From a virus: 64,000 bases of DNA. Shown here piece by piece: positions 8,970-18,126 of this stretch. The notes under the pieces were generated by a model. The model saw only the letters and a list, made by a program, of their open reading frames with translations. It did not search any database and was not told the DNA's origin. The first letter of the stretch is position 1; every line of letters starts with the position of its first letter. The stretch is taken from the IMG/VR virus record IMGVR_UViG_3300032334_001259, positions 186,001-250,000 of that record. One strand, 5' to 3'. Made by a program: the position numbers and the translations under genes.

Positions 8970-9705
8970 AGGTTGTATCATATTTGCATACAACACAGAT
9001 AAAATCGATTATTTTAGTCAAGCGGTAGAAGCCGCTGATAGAGTAAATCATTTTCTTGATTTACCAGTTACTATTTTTACAAATGAAGAAAGAGAGTGTA
9101 AACACAATGTTATCATTACTGAAATTCCTCCAAAAAATTACAAACAAAGAAATATTTGGTACAACCGCAGCAGAACTGGAGCGTTTGATCTTACGCCTTA
9201 CAGTAAAACACTGGTGATTGATAGTGATTATTTCTTATGCACTGATACATTAAAATATCATATTGAAAGTCAAAAACCATTTTTAATTGCGAATGAAGTT
9301 TATAATCCAGTTAAAGGTGAGAAAACAATTTTTAATATTGGAAAAAGTCATGTTCCTATGATGTGGGCTACTATAATGATATTTGACAAAAGTGATGAAG
9401 CAAAACAAATATTTGAGTTTGCAAAAATTGTTGAAAAACATTATGACTATTATAGTAGGTTATATGGTTTTCATTATTCAAGTATAAGAAACGATTACAT
9501 TTTTAGTATAGCATGTCACGTAATGGGTGGTTATGGTTCTATATCTTATGCTTTAAAAAATTATCCTATTGTAAATTGCGATAGTCAAACATTTTATGAA
9601 AGTTTAGATAATAACAAACTTGTATACAAATATGCACATGATAAAATATACGGAAATAGATTACAAAATATAGATTTACATCTTATGAATAAAGGTCAAC
9701 TATGA
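8953..9705 (+). CDS. Glycosyltransferase-like protein with DxD motif
   Basis: 250 residues. The N-terminus (GCIIFAYNTDKIDYFSQAVE) looks like the first strand-helix of a GT-A fold. Residues 86-95 read TLVIDSDYFL, a hydrophobic strand followed by D-x-D, the metal/nucleotide-sugar site of GT-A enzymes. FNIGKSHVPMMWATIMIF and SIRNDYIFSIACHVMGG continue in the manner of GT8-like proteins. The acceptor is unknown. It overlaps both neighbours (17 bases upstream, ATGA downstream). Its DNA seems somewhat more AT-rich than that of the fibre genes. The fold is inferred from motif and topology only. Confidence 0.5.
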   Translation: MQDNSKGCIIFAYNTDKIDYFSQAVEAADRVNHFLDLPVTIFTNEERECKHNVIITEIPPKNYKQRNIWYNRSRTGAFDLTPYSKTLVIDSDYFLCTDTLKYHIESQKPFLIANEVYNPVKGEKTIFNIGKSHVPMMWATIMIFDKSDEAKQIFEFAKIVEKHYDYYSRLYGFHYSSIRNDYIFSIACHVMGGYGSISYALKNYPIVNCDSQTFYESLDNNKLVYKYAHDKIYGNRLQNIDLHLMNKGQL

Positions 9706-10544
9706 GTTCTGGTTACATATGTATTGCACAAAATAGTGGCGATGTAGATTATTTGCGTATGGCATATCTGCAAGCCTTAAGTTGTAAACTGACACAGACA
9801 ACATATAATAGTTTTAGTGTTATCGTAGATAAAGAAACTGCTGATTGTATAGAACAAAAATACATTGATGTATTTGATAATATTATTGTTATTAAAGATG
9901 ACCTTGCAAAAAATAGTAAAATTAAAATGCAGAACGAGTGTCAGGTTTTCAAGTATAGCCCTTATAAACAAACTATGAAAACCGAAGCAGACATGTTGTT
10001 TACTTCAAACTATGATGAGCTATGGTATGCTTGGAATGTTAGTAAGCAAGTTTTTTGTTCACATGTTTATACATATGACGGTCATTTAATCACAGATCGC
10101 AGTCAGCGTAAGTTGTTTGATGATAGTTTATTACCAAACGTTTATAGTGCTTGGACATATTTTTCATATGACTTGGAATGTAAACAATTTTATGATACAA
10201 TGCGTGTCATTATAGATGATTGGAATTATTACCGTGACAATTATCTTATAAACTGTCGTTATGATGAACCACGAACAGATGAAGTTTATGCACTTGCTTG
10301 TAAAATATTAGATATAAAATATAAAAGCAATGGTTTTGGGTTTGTTCATATGAAACCTAAACTTCAAAGAATTGCAACAAACTCAAGTTGGTCTGAAATG
10401 CTTTCATTTGAAGTTCATAACGATTTTGCACCAGTTATTGGTGGGTATAAGCAATCTAAACCACTGCATTATGTTGAGAAAACCTTTGTAACAGATGAAT
10501 TATTAGATAGATATGAGTATGAATTTAACAAAAGAAGAAGTTAA
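9702..10544 (+). CDS. Glycosyltransferase-like protein, diverged paralogue of the preceding gene
   Basis: 280 residues, starting on an ATGA overlap. The opening GYICIAQNSGDVDYLRMAYLQA and the segment KQTMKTEADMLF (~residues 89-100) align with the start and DxD region of the preceding protein, but the first Asp is Glu (E-A-D). The C-terminal region has DEVYALACKILD and GFGFVHMKP, where the neighbour has NDYIFSIACHVMGG. The DxD change may mean altered metal use or a non-catalytic partner. I infer that the two act on the same substrate as the radical SAM enzymes downstream, because all share one operon. Confidence 0.45.
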   Translation: MSSGYICIAQNSGDVDYLRMAYLQALSCKLTQTTYNSFSVIVDKETADCIEQKYIDVFDNIIVIKDDLAKNSKIKMQNECQVFKYSPYKQTMKTEADMLFTSNYDELWYAWNVSKQVFCSHVYTYDGHLITDRSQRKLFDDSLLPNVYSAWTYFSYDLECKQFYDTMRVIIDDWNYYRDNYLINCRYDEPRTDEVYALACKILDIKYKSNGFGFVHMKPKLQRIATNSSWSEMLSFEVHNDFAPVIGGYKQSKPLHYVEKTFVTDELLDRYEYEFNKRRS

Positions 10545-10740
10545 GGCTTGGTGGGATGAGTTTGAAAGAGAACTTGGAAAAATGGTAATGCCTTGTGTTC
10601 CTATGCCAGAACCTCCTCCGCCTCCACCTGTTTACAACCCAAGATGGCGGCATGGAAATACTTACTTTACACTTAAGAATGATATGCAATTTGCTGTTGA
10701 TAGTTCACATACAAACGCAATGGGCTGGAAATATGAGTAA
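10513..10740 (+). CDS. Small proline-rich protein
   Basis: 75 residues. The N-terminal half is an acidic amphipathic helix (NLTKEEVKAWWDEFERELGK), then PMPEPPPPPPVYNP, then a polar C-terminus. It overlaps the preceding gene by 32 bases and the next by 8; an ATG two codons downstream (10519) is an equally good start. A helix followed by a polyproline arm suggests a protein-protein adaptor, but nothing else supports this. I do not recognise a family. Confidence 0.55.
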   Translation: MSMNLTKEEVKAWWDEFERELGKMVMPCVPMPEPPPPPPVYNPRWRHGNTYFTLKNDMQFAVDSSHTNAMGWKYE

Positions 10741-11671
10741 TTTAGTTGATATAAGTGATCTTGATGTAATATTCTTAAGCTATAAAGAAACCAACGCTGA
10801 TAGCAATTGGTCTTATGTTCGTAGTTTTGTTCCGTGGGCAAAACGTGTTCATGGTATAGAAGGAAGTGATGCAGCCCACAAAGCTGCCGCATCAAAAAGT
10901 GAAACAGAGAGATTTATTCTTATTGATGGTGATAATCAACCAAACCCAGAATTTTTTAATCAACAATTAAGACTTAATGATGATAATAGTGAATGTGTAT
11001 TTCGTTGGCGTGCAAAAAATCACATTAATGGGTTATGCTATGGTAATGGTGGGTTGAGCAGTTGGACTAAAACTTTTGTTAATAATATGCGAACCCATGA
11101 AGCAAGTGACGGAAATACAGAAACAGCCGTTGAGTTCTGTTATTTTCAAAATTATTGGGCTATGCATGATGTTTGGAGTATAACATCACCAAATGGTAGT
11201 CCACAACAAGCATGGCAAGCAGGATTTCGTGAAGGTGTTAAACTTTGTCTTGACCGTGGTCGCCGTGTAAATCCAGAAGAATTTGAAAAGGCAACCTGGT
11301 TAGGCAATCGCACAAATCTTGTTATTTGGTGTAGTATCGGTGCTGATGTTGAATATGGCAAATATGCAATGTTGGGTGCTCGTCAAGGTGCTTTTAAAAC
11401 CATGTTCGATGATGATTGGGACTATACAGAAGTTCGTGATTTTGATAAGTTAGAAAATATTTGGAATGATAGTTTAGAATATAACGACAAAGAAAGTGAA
11501 ACGTTTGCAAGAATGTTGCGTAAACGTTTAAATCTTGATATAGTGACTTTTAATGCTGAACAAAGTAAATGGTTTAAAAATCATCAACGTACATATCAAA
11601 ATATTGATATTATGTTACCAGAAAGAGATGTAGGAAATGTCATCCGAAGTGCTGCTAGACAACTCTGGTGA
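10733..11671 (+). CDS. Glycosyltransferase-like protein with DGD motif
   Basis: 312 residues from the ATG at 10733. The frame stays open upstream, but that part overlaps the Pro-rich gene completely and has no protein character. Residues ~10-20 are the first strand (LDVIFLSYKE), followed by WAKRVHGIEGSDAAHKAAA. Residues 61-70 are FILIDGDNQP, a canonical GT-A D-x-D. NINGxxYGNGG-like and QAWQAGFREGVKL segments follow. The same succession (DVIF ... PxxK ... G ... AxKxAAxxS ... W/F-R-x-x-FRExxKL) recurs in the C-terminal half of the 511-residue protein at 19222, so two related domains flank the five radical SAM genes. Confidence 0.55.
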   Translation: MSNLVDISDLDVIFLSYKETNADSNWSYVRSFVPWAKRVHGIEGSDAAHKAAASKSETERFILIDGDNQPNPEFFNQQLRLNDDNSECVFRWRAKNHINGLCYGNGGLSSWTKTFVNNMRTHEASDGNTETAVEFCYFQNYWAMHDVWSITSPNGSPQQAWQAGFREGVKLCLDRGRRVNPEEFEKATWLGNRTNLVIWCSIGADVEYGKYAMLGARQGAFKTMFDDDWDYTEVRDFDKLENIWNDSLEYNDKESETFARMLRKRLNLDIVTFNAEQSKWFKNHQRTYQNIDIMLPERDVGNVIRSAARQLW

Positions 11672-13076
11672 TACTGCCACAGTTAACGAAGATAACACAT
11701 TAAAAAGTGATTTTCTAACCGCCGCTGAAAAAATGCAGCAGAAGTTAGGTAATTCACTTTGCCTTTCCAAATGGATGCAAACGAGTTTGCACCTAACAAC
11801 TGGTCATACTAATAGTTGCTACCATCCACCACTACATAGGATAAATGCAGATGATCTCACCGATAACCCCAGTGCACTCCACAACACTGAATTTAAAAAA
11901 ACGCAAAGACAGCGAATGCTACTTGGAGAACGCCCAGAAGAATGTAGTTACTGTTGGCGAGTTGAAGCCACAGGAAACTTATCAGATAGACATTACAGAT
12001 CGGGAGAACCTTGGGCTGCTAATAAGTATAATGAGATTCTTATTCAAGACCCCTTAACTTGGAATGTAAATCCAGCTTATGTAGAAGTAAATTTTAGTAA
12101 TGTTTGTAACTTACAATGTAGCTATTGTTCGCCACAATTTAGTAGTGCGTGGCAAAAGGAAATAAATGAAAACGGTGCTTATCCTACTTCTAATTCCCAC
12201 AATAGTCCTTCTTACTTTACTACTGATCGTAGAGTTATACCAAACAGGGAAAGTAATGTTTATGTTGATGCGTTCTGGCGATGGTGGCCAGAACTCTACC
12301 CAAACCTAAAACATTTTCGTATGACAGGCGGTGAACCACTGCTTGACAAAAACACTTATCGTGTATTTGATTATGTATTAGACCATCCTAAAAAAGATTT
12401 ACATCTAAACGTAACAAGTAACTTTAGCCAAGATGAATATGTATTTGAAAAATATCTCACTTATGTAAAGCATATGTGTGGTAATAAAGTGTTAGAGCAT
12501 TTCATGCAGTTTGTCTCTATTGATGGTTATGGTGAACGTGCTGAATATGGTCGTCATGGTCTTGATTTTAAACTTATGCAATCTAACGTTGAGAAGTTCT
12601 TAACAGATATACCAGGTCGTAATAGCGTAACTTTTATCATTACGATGAATGTGCTAAACATCACAAGTCTTAAAGAATTGATGCAATGGATACTTGAACT
12701 TCGTAACAAATACAATACAACGTATCAACGTGTTTGGTTTGATACTCCAATTCTTCGTGAACCTAAATGGCAATGTGTTGATATACTGCCAGAAAGTTAT
12801 GCTTGGTTCTTACAGAATATTGTTGATTGGATGAAGCCACAGACAGAAACGGTTGATACAAGATTTAATGGTTTTAAAGATTATGAAATAACTAAATTAC
12901 AACGTGTTGTAGATTGGATGCGTGAACATCACCGTGAAGATAATAAAGCTATGGCAGATTTTTATAAATTTTTTGCTGAACATGATAGCCGCCGCAAAAC
13001 TAATTTTTTACAAACCTTTCCAGAAATGGTAGAATGGTGGGATAATTGCAAATATTGGGCAGATAATGCGAAGTAA
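11637..13076 (+). CDS. Radical SAM protein (1 of 5)
   Basis: 479 residues. The radical SAM cluster motif is CNLQCSYC with Cys at 157, 161 and 164, followed by the S-adenosylmethionine-contacting MTGGEPLL. Upstream of the core are extra cysteines (C42, C61 and the pair C103/C106 in ECSYCWR), a SPASM/twitch-like arrangement placed at the N-terminus that may bind an auxiliary iron-sulfur cluster. Such enzymes modify peptides, sugars or other substrates by radical chemistry; the substrate is unknown. The start overlaps the previous gene by 35 bases with a Shine-Dalgarno (AGGA) very close to the ATG, so a slightly later start is possible. Confidence 0.8.
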   Translation: MSSEVLLDNSGDTATVNEDNTLKSDFLTAAEKMQQKLGNSLCLSKWMQTSLHLTTGHTNSCYHPPLHRINADDLTDNPSALHNTEFKKTQRQRMLLGERPEECSYCWRVEATGNLSDRHYRSGEPWAANKYNEILIQDPLTWNVNPAYVEVNFSNVCNLQCSYCSPQFSSAWQKEINENGAYPTSNSHNSPSYFTTDRRVIPNRESNVYVDAFWRWWPELYPNLKHFRMTGGEPLLDKNTYRVFDYVLDHPKKDLHLNVTSNFSQDEYVFEKYLTYVKHMCGNKVLEHFMQFVSIDGYGERAEYGRHGLDFKLMQSNVEKFLTDIPGRNSVTFIITMNVLNITSLKELMQWILELRNKYNTTYQRVWFDTPILREPKWQCVDILPESYAWFLQNIVDWMKPQTETVDTRFNGFKDYEITKLQRVVDWMREHHREDNKAMADFYKFFAEHDSRRKTNFLQTFPEMVEWWDNCKYWADNAK

Positions 13077-14424
13077 AAAACCAGAAGAATCTTTTTTAGA
13101 ATATAAACAACGTGTGTTAGATACAAAAAGTAAATCTTTTTGTGGTGCTAAATGGTATAATGCAACTATATGGCTTGGTAGTGGACAAACGACAAGTTGT
13201 CACCACCCACTTCCGCATACTATACCTGTAAATGAATTAGAAAAAAATCCAAGTGTATTGCATAACACATATCAAAAGAAGACTGAACGTGCAATGATGC
13301 AACAGGGGGAACGTCCAAAAGGATGTGAATATTGTTGGCGTATTGAGGATAACAGTGATATAGCTATCAGTGACCGTCCTTACAAAAGTATGATATATAG
13401 TGAAGAAGAATTGAACGAGGCATTTCGTCTACCATTTGATACTGACGTAAATCTTCGCACTTTGGAGATAGCCTTTGATAGAACTTGTAACTTTGCTTGT
13501 AGCTATTGTAATCCCGCTTTTAGTACTACTTGGGTTAAAGACATTAAAGTTAATGGACCATACGTTGACCTTGTTAGCGATGGTCGCAATCATTTTACCC
13601 ATATACATGATTCTTCTCAGCTATATAGTTTCTCTGATACGAATCCATATGTAGAAGCATTCTTTAAATGGTGGGAAACTGACCTATATAAGACACTACG
13701 TGAATTACGTATAACTGGTGGTGAACCACTTATGAGTGGACATACATGGAAGTTGCTTGATTGGTTTAAAAACAATCGTGGTAAAAGCCGAACGAAACTT
13801 GCAATTAACAGCAATCTTGGTATTGAACGAGAAAAACTTGTAGAGTTTGTAGATAATATTCGTGAATTGCCACACGTTGAAGTTTATACAAGTTGTGAAG
13901 CATTTAAAGAGCAAGCTGAATATATTCGTGATGGTTTAAATTATTATCAATGGTTTGATAATTTAGTTTACCTACAAAATAGTGGTGCTGTTAAACAATT
14001 ACACGTAATGGCAACTATTAATGGATTATGTTTGCCATCATTACCAAATTTTCTTGAACACATGATGGATTTTAAAATGGGTTATGGTCGTGATAGTTTA
14101 ACTGTTACACTTAACATTTTGCGTTTCCCAAGTTTTCAAAGTCCAATTGTAATGCCATATGGTATCAAAGAAGAATGCGCTGTTGCTCTTGAAAAGTTTT
14201 TAGAACGACATGAACATGGAAAATATTTGCATCAAATGGAAATTGAACATGTTAAACGTTTAATTCAATATTTACGTACAACAACAACTCCACATGAAGG
14301 TGCAAGTCACATTGATATTTTAGAAAAAGATTTTAAAAACTTCTATGAACAATACGACAAACGCCGTGGTAAAGATTTTATTGAAACTTTTCCTGATTTA
14401 GAAGATTGGTATAATGGCATATAA
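13066..14424 (+). CDS. Radical SAM protein (2 of 5)
   Basis: 452 residues, the closest relative of the preceding gene: CNFACSYC (C141, C145, C148), ITGGEPLMSG and the same N-terminal cysteine set (C26, C45, C87/C90 in GCEYCWR). Both have SCxHPxxH near residue 45-60 and a C-terminal tail of the type FYxxxDxRRxxxFxxTFPxxxxW, so they look like tandem duplicates. It overlaps its neighbours by 11 bases on each side. Two adjacent near-paralogues may act as a heterodimer or on successive positions of one substrate; this is inference. Confidence 0.8.
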   Translation: MRSKKPEESFLEYKQRVLDTKSKSFCGAKWYNATIWLGSGQTTSCHHPLPHTIPVNELEKNPSVLHNTYQKKTERAMMQQGERPKGCEYCWRIEDNSDIAISDRPYKSMIYSEEELNEAFRLPFDTDVNLRTLEIAFDRTCNFACSYCNPAFSTTWVKDIKVNGPYVDLVSDGRNHFTHIHDSSQLYSFSDTNPYVEAFFKWWETDLYKTLRELRITGGEPLMSGHTWKLLDWFKNNRGKSRTKLAINSNLGIEREKLVEFVDNIRELPHVEVYTSCEAFKEQAEYIRDGLNYYQWFDNLVYLQNSGAVKQLHVMATINGLCLPSLPNFLEHMMDFKMGYGRDSLTVTLNILRFPSFQSPIVMPYGIKEECAVALEKFLERHEHGKYLHQMEIEHVKRLIQYLRTTTTPHEGASHIDILEKDFKNFYEQYDKRRGKDFIETFPDLEDWYNGI

Positions 14425-15685
14425 CTATAACGGCAAAGAACCAATTAAAATTGCTGTTGACGATTTAACAGATTCTCAAAAACATTTAATCTTTGAGAAC
14501 AAATCATTTTGTATGTATCCTTGGATTCATCTTCATGCATTTCCAACAGGAGAAGCATATCCGTGTTGTAATACCGAGATGCCTGAACTTGTAGGTAACA
14601 CTCGCCATAATACAATAGAAGAAATTTGGCATGGATCGGCAATGCAAGATGTTCGTAATAAGATGCTTGCTGGTGAACCAGTAAAAGGTTGCAGTCGTTG
14701 TTATGAGCAAGAAGACAATGGTTTTTTCAGTATGCGCATGAGTGCTAATAAACACTTTGGACATCATATTGCACTGACAGACAATCCCACACCGCCAATG
14801 AAAATGATTTATTGGGATATACGTTTTAGTAATTTATGCAATCTTCGTTGTCGCAGTTGTGGTCATATCTTTAGTTCAAATTGGTATGATGATCAAGTTA
14901 AACTTGCAGGTGAAGAGTGGGGAAAAAATAACAAACGTATCAATTTTGCTGGTCGCAATGAAGATGATATTTGGAATCAGCTTGAACCGCAGATTGATAA
15001 TCTTGAACAAGTATATTTTGCTGGCGGTGAACCACTTATCATGGAAGAACATTACCGTTTGCTTAAAGAACTTATTAAGCGTGGTCGTCACGATGTTCGT
15101 CTCATTTACAATACAAACTTTACACAAACAGTTTATAAGAAAACAAATGTGTTTGAACTTTGGCGTGAGTTTAAAAGTGTAAGTGTTGGAGCAAGTTTAG
15201 ACGCAATGGGTAAACACGCCGAGTATATTCGCAAGAATACGGTATGGGCAGATGTTGAACGCAATCGTGAAGAAATGTTAAAGATATGTCCACGTGTAGA
15301 TTTTTATATAAGTCCAACATTAAGTGTTATGAATGCATTACACTTACCTACTTTTCATCGTGATTGGGTAGAACGTGGATTTTTAAAACCGCAAGATTTA
15401 AATATTAATATATTGCAAGATCCACCTCATTATCGTATTGATATACTGCCATTTCAATATAAAGTTGATGTGCAAGAACTTTATTTGGAGCATATTGATT
15501 GGCTTAAACCCCAAGATTACCTGAAACGAGCAACTGCTGGATTTGAAAGTGCAATTAACTTTATGATGGCAGATGATAAGAGTAATTTGCTAGAAAAGTT
15601 TATTACTAAGACAGTTCAACTAGATAAGATACGAAATGAAAATATTTTGGAATCCATTCCAGAAATGAGATTTATTCATGAATAA
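14414..15685 (+). CDS. Radical SAM protein (3 of 5)
   Basis: 423 residues. CNLRCRSC (C142, C146, C149) and FAGGEPLI form the core. The N-terminal cysteine region (C33 in CMYPW, C51-C52, C93/C96 in GCSRCYEQE) is present with the sequence YPCCN, which differs from copies 1 and 2 but matches copies 4 and 5. The subgroup formed by 3-5 starts with a C-x-x-P-W/F motif typical of the auxiliary region in SPASM-like proteins. The C-terminus ends ESIPEMRFIHE, parallel to the tails of the others. No other domain is fused. Confidence 0.8.
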   Translation: MAYNYNGKEPIKIAVDDLTDSQKHLIFENKSFCMYPWIHLHAFPTGEAYPCCNTEMPELVGNTRHNTIEEIWHGSAMQDVRNKMLAGEPVKGCSRCYEQEDNGFFSMRMSANKHFGHHIALTDNPTPPMKMIYWDIRFSNLCNLRCRSCGHIFSSNWYDDQVKLAGEEWGKNNKRINFAGRNEDDIWNQLEPQIDNLEQVYFAGGEPLIMEEHYRLLKELIKRGRHDVRLIYNTNFTQTVYKKTNVFELWREFKSVSVGASLDAMGKHAEYIRKNTVWADVERNREEMLKICPRVDFYISPTLSVMNALHLPTFHRDWVERGFLKPQDLNINILQDPPHYRIDILPFQYKVDVQELYLEHIDWLKPQDYLKRATAGFESAINFMMADDKSNLLEKFITKTVQLDKIRNENILESIPEMRFIHE

Positions 15686-16841
15686 TTTTTGTGTATTACC
15701 ATTTACTAGTATTGAAGCAGATCCAATGGGTAAATGTAAGGTATGTTGTTTATCAAAAACTACTATACCAAATATTGACCTTAAAACTAATACATTAACA
15801 GAAGCATTTAACAGTGATTACATGCGTAATTTAAGACAACAATTTTTACAAGATGAAAAACCAAGTGAATGTGAACGTTGTTGGACAGAAGAAGCAAGTG
15901 GACGCACTAGTAAACGTATGCACAGCACTATGCGACTTCAAAAAATTTTGCAAAATAAATCTTTTACTAAAGATACTGATGGTGAACTTATTTTTCTTGA
16001 TCTTAAACTTGGAAATATTTGTAATTTGAAGTGTAGAATATGTGGTAGCTTTAGTAGCAGTAAATGGGCACAGGAAGAAATTGATATATTTAAAAATAAC
16101 AATACAGCACGTGAAAATCTTGAAAATGGACGTTGGCCACGTGAAGCAAACAATTTTTGGAAAGATTTAGCAGATTTATTATCAAATACAAAATATTTTG
16201 AATTTACGGGTGGCGAACCATTTCTTATTGACGAACACTTTACATTATTAGAAATTGCAGTCAAGATGGGTTATGCAAAAGATATTGAATTGCATTACAA
16301 TACTAATACTACTACTTTTCCTAAACGTGGTTTAGAATTGTGGCCAAATTTTAAATTGGTTGAAATTGCCCTATCAATTGATGATATGGGTAAGCGGTTT
16401 GAATATCAAAGATTTGGAACAAAATGGGAAACTACTCTTGAAAATTTAGAACGTTTTAGACAATTAAGACAAAACAATAAAAATATAAAGCTACAACTGT
16501 GTTTAACTGTTAATGTACTAAATGTTTACTATCTTGATGAAATTTGTAAATGGATACCAAAACAAAAATTTAATTATGTTTATTTTAACGTATTGCATGA
16601 TGCCTGGTATTTTAGTATCAAACATTTTACTCAACGTGCTAAGGATTTAGTTAATGAAAAATATAAAAATTATACTGGTTTTTACGCTGATGAAATAAAA
16701 AATTTAATAACATTTATGAATCAGGGTGTTAGTAGTGATGGAACTGATTTGGTAAGAATACTTAAGCAAAGTGACATACAGCGTAATCAAAAGTTTAGCA
16801 ATTATCATAGTGAGATAGCGGCGGCAATTGGTTATGAATGA
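15678..16841 (+). CDS. Radical SAM protein (4 of 5)
   Basis: 387 residues, the shortest of the five. The core motif is CNLKCRIC (C115, C119, C122), followed by FTGGEPFL. The N-terminal auxiliary cysteines are C5 (NNFCVLPF), C20/C23/C24 and C65/C68 (ECERCWTEE). The shorter length comes mainly from a reduced linker between the N-terminal cysteine region and the core. It starts 8 bases inside the preceding gene. Like its relatives it has no signal peptide or membrane segment, so it should act in the cytoplasm. Confidence 0.8.
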   Translation: MNNFCVLPFTSIEADPMGKCKVCCLSKTTIPNIDLKTNTLTEAFNSDYMRNLRQQFLQDEKPSECERCWTEEASGRTSKRMHSTMRLQKILQNKSFTKDTDGELIFLDLKLGNICNLKCRICGSFSSSKWAQEEIDIFKNNNTARENLENGRWPREANNFWKDLADLLSNTKYFEFTGGEPFLIDEHFTLLEIAVKMGYAKDIELHYNTNTTTFPKRGLELWPNFKLVEIALSIDDMGKRFEYQRFGTKWETTLENLERFRQLRQNNKNIKLQLCLTVNVLNVYYLDEICKWIPKQKFNYVYFNVLHDAWYFSIKHFTQRAKDLVNEKYKNYTGFYADEIKNLITFMNQGVSSDGTDLVRILKQSDIQRNQKFSNYHSEIAAAIGYE

Positions 16842-18126
16842 TTTTTGTTTGGCACCTTGGACCCACACATATATATCACCACAAGGTGAGCGTAGGTTAT
16901 GCTGTGCATCACGAGAACCCGCACAAAATTTTAAACAGTATATTGACACTGAACACGGAAATGGTGAATTTCAAGCCTTAGCACTAGAGGAATGGTGGAA
17001 TGGTGAACATATTAGAAGAATAAGAAAAGAGTGGTTATCTGGAACAATCCCAAAAGAATGTGAAGTATGCGATAAAAAGTTACTTAATACTTCTGTTTAT
17101 CGTGATTACTTTGCTCATCTCTTCGGTCATTTACGGAAGGATATTATTTCTTCTACTGACCATGAAGGTTATACAACCATAGAACCAATATCCTGGGATT
17201 ATCGTTATAGTAATGTATGCAACTTTAAGTGCCGTATGTGTGGTGACATGTTAAGTAGTGCATGGGAAGTTGAAGTGCGTAAAAATGATATGGTTGACAT
17301 AAAAAATCCAAAGAACTATTGGATGCAACCAAAGAATCGCCATGCTATTCGTGATTTTACTCGTGATGTAGTAATACCAGAATTTCGTGAAGCTATAGAA
17401 AACAAAACTGTGCGTGAAATCTATTGGGTAGGCGGTGAACCACTATTGTATGACGAACACTGGACTTTCATGCGCCGCATCGTTGAATTAGGTTATGCAG
17501 ATCAGGTCCGTGTGCGGTATAATACGAATTTAAGTTATACTAAAGATAAAGATGGAACTCTTTGGGATTTATTACACCACTTTCCACATTGGGAAATATG
17601 TGCAAGTTTAGATGGAACAGGAGATATTGGTGAGTATATTAGAAGTGGTCTTAATTATAATGATTGGTTGGATAATTTTAAACAAGGAATCCAACATCAG
17701 CGACATGTTCGCCAAATGCGTATTGATTTTACTCTTACTTTGCCTGGTTTATATGATCTGGCCAATATTATTAATCTTGTTGATTCTCTTAATGTTTCCC
17801 TATTAAGTAAAGTAGTATTTGCTTTTAGCCCTGATATATTATTAAGTCCATTAGCTTTACCTCGTAATATATTAATACCACTTATAGAAAATATACAAGA
17901 AAATATAAAATCAAAAATAACTTACAGAACTCAAAGTTTGTGGGATGTATTGGAACATCTTAAAACTCGTCAAACTTTTGAAGAAGAATTTCCTGACAAT
18001 TATAAACAAGAGGCAAAACGAGGTAAGGCGCATCTTTTAAAATTGGAATCTATTCGTAAAGATGCTAAAATAAAATTAGAAGATATCTTAACTGGTGATA
18101 CCTTAGATTGGTGGAATAGTATATGA
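16834..18126 (+). CDS. Radical SAM protein (5 of 5)
   Basis: 430 residues from the ATG at 16834, chosen over an in-frame TTG two codons earlier because ATG is stronger and the 8-base overlap is typical of this operon. The core motif is CNFKCRMC (C129, C133, C136) with WVGGEPLL, where the usual T of TGGEP is V. The auxiliary cysteines are C5 (NDFCLAPW), C23-C24 and C76/C79. The C-terminus ends DTLDWWNSI. The next gene starts on an ATGA overlap, so it is very probably translated together with the unknown protein that follows. Confidence 0.8.
   Translation: MNDFCLAPWTHTYISPQGERRLCCASREPAQNFKQYIDTEHGNGEFQALALEEWWNGEHIRRIRKEWLSGTIPKECEVCDKKLLNTSVYRDYFAHLFGHLRKDIISSTDHEGYTTIEPISWDYRYSNVCNFKCRMCGDMLSSAWEVEVRKNDMVDIKNPKNYWMQPKNRHAIRDFTRDVVIPEFREAIENKTVREIYWVGGEPLLYDEHWTFMRRIVELGYADQVRVRYNTNLSYTKDKDGTLWDLLHHFPHWEICASLDGTGDIGEYIRSGLNYNDWLDNFKQGIQHQRHVRQMRIDFTLTLPGLYDLANIINLVDSLNVSLLSKVVFAFSPDILLSPLALPRNILIPLIENIQENIKSKITYRTQSLWDVLEHLKTRQTFEEEFPDNYKQEAKRGKAHLLKLESIRKDAKIKLEDILTGDTLDWWNSI

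Noticed and set aside
10595-10732. Upstream extension of the DGD glycosyltransferase-like protein
   Set aside because: The extra 46 residues lie within the Pro-rich gene in another frame and show no conserved start of the fold.
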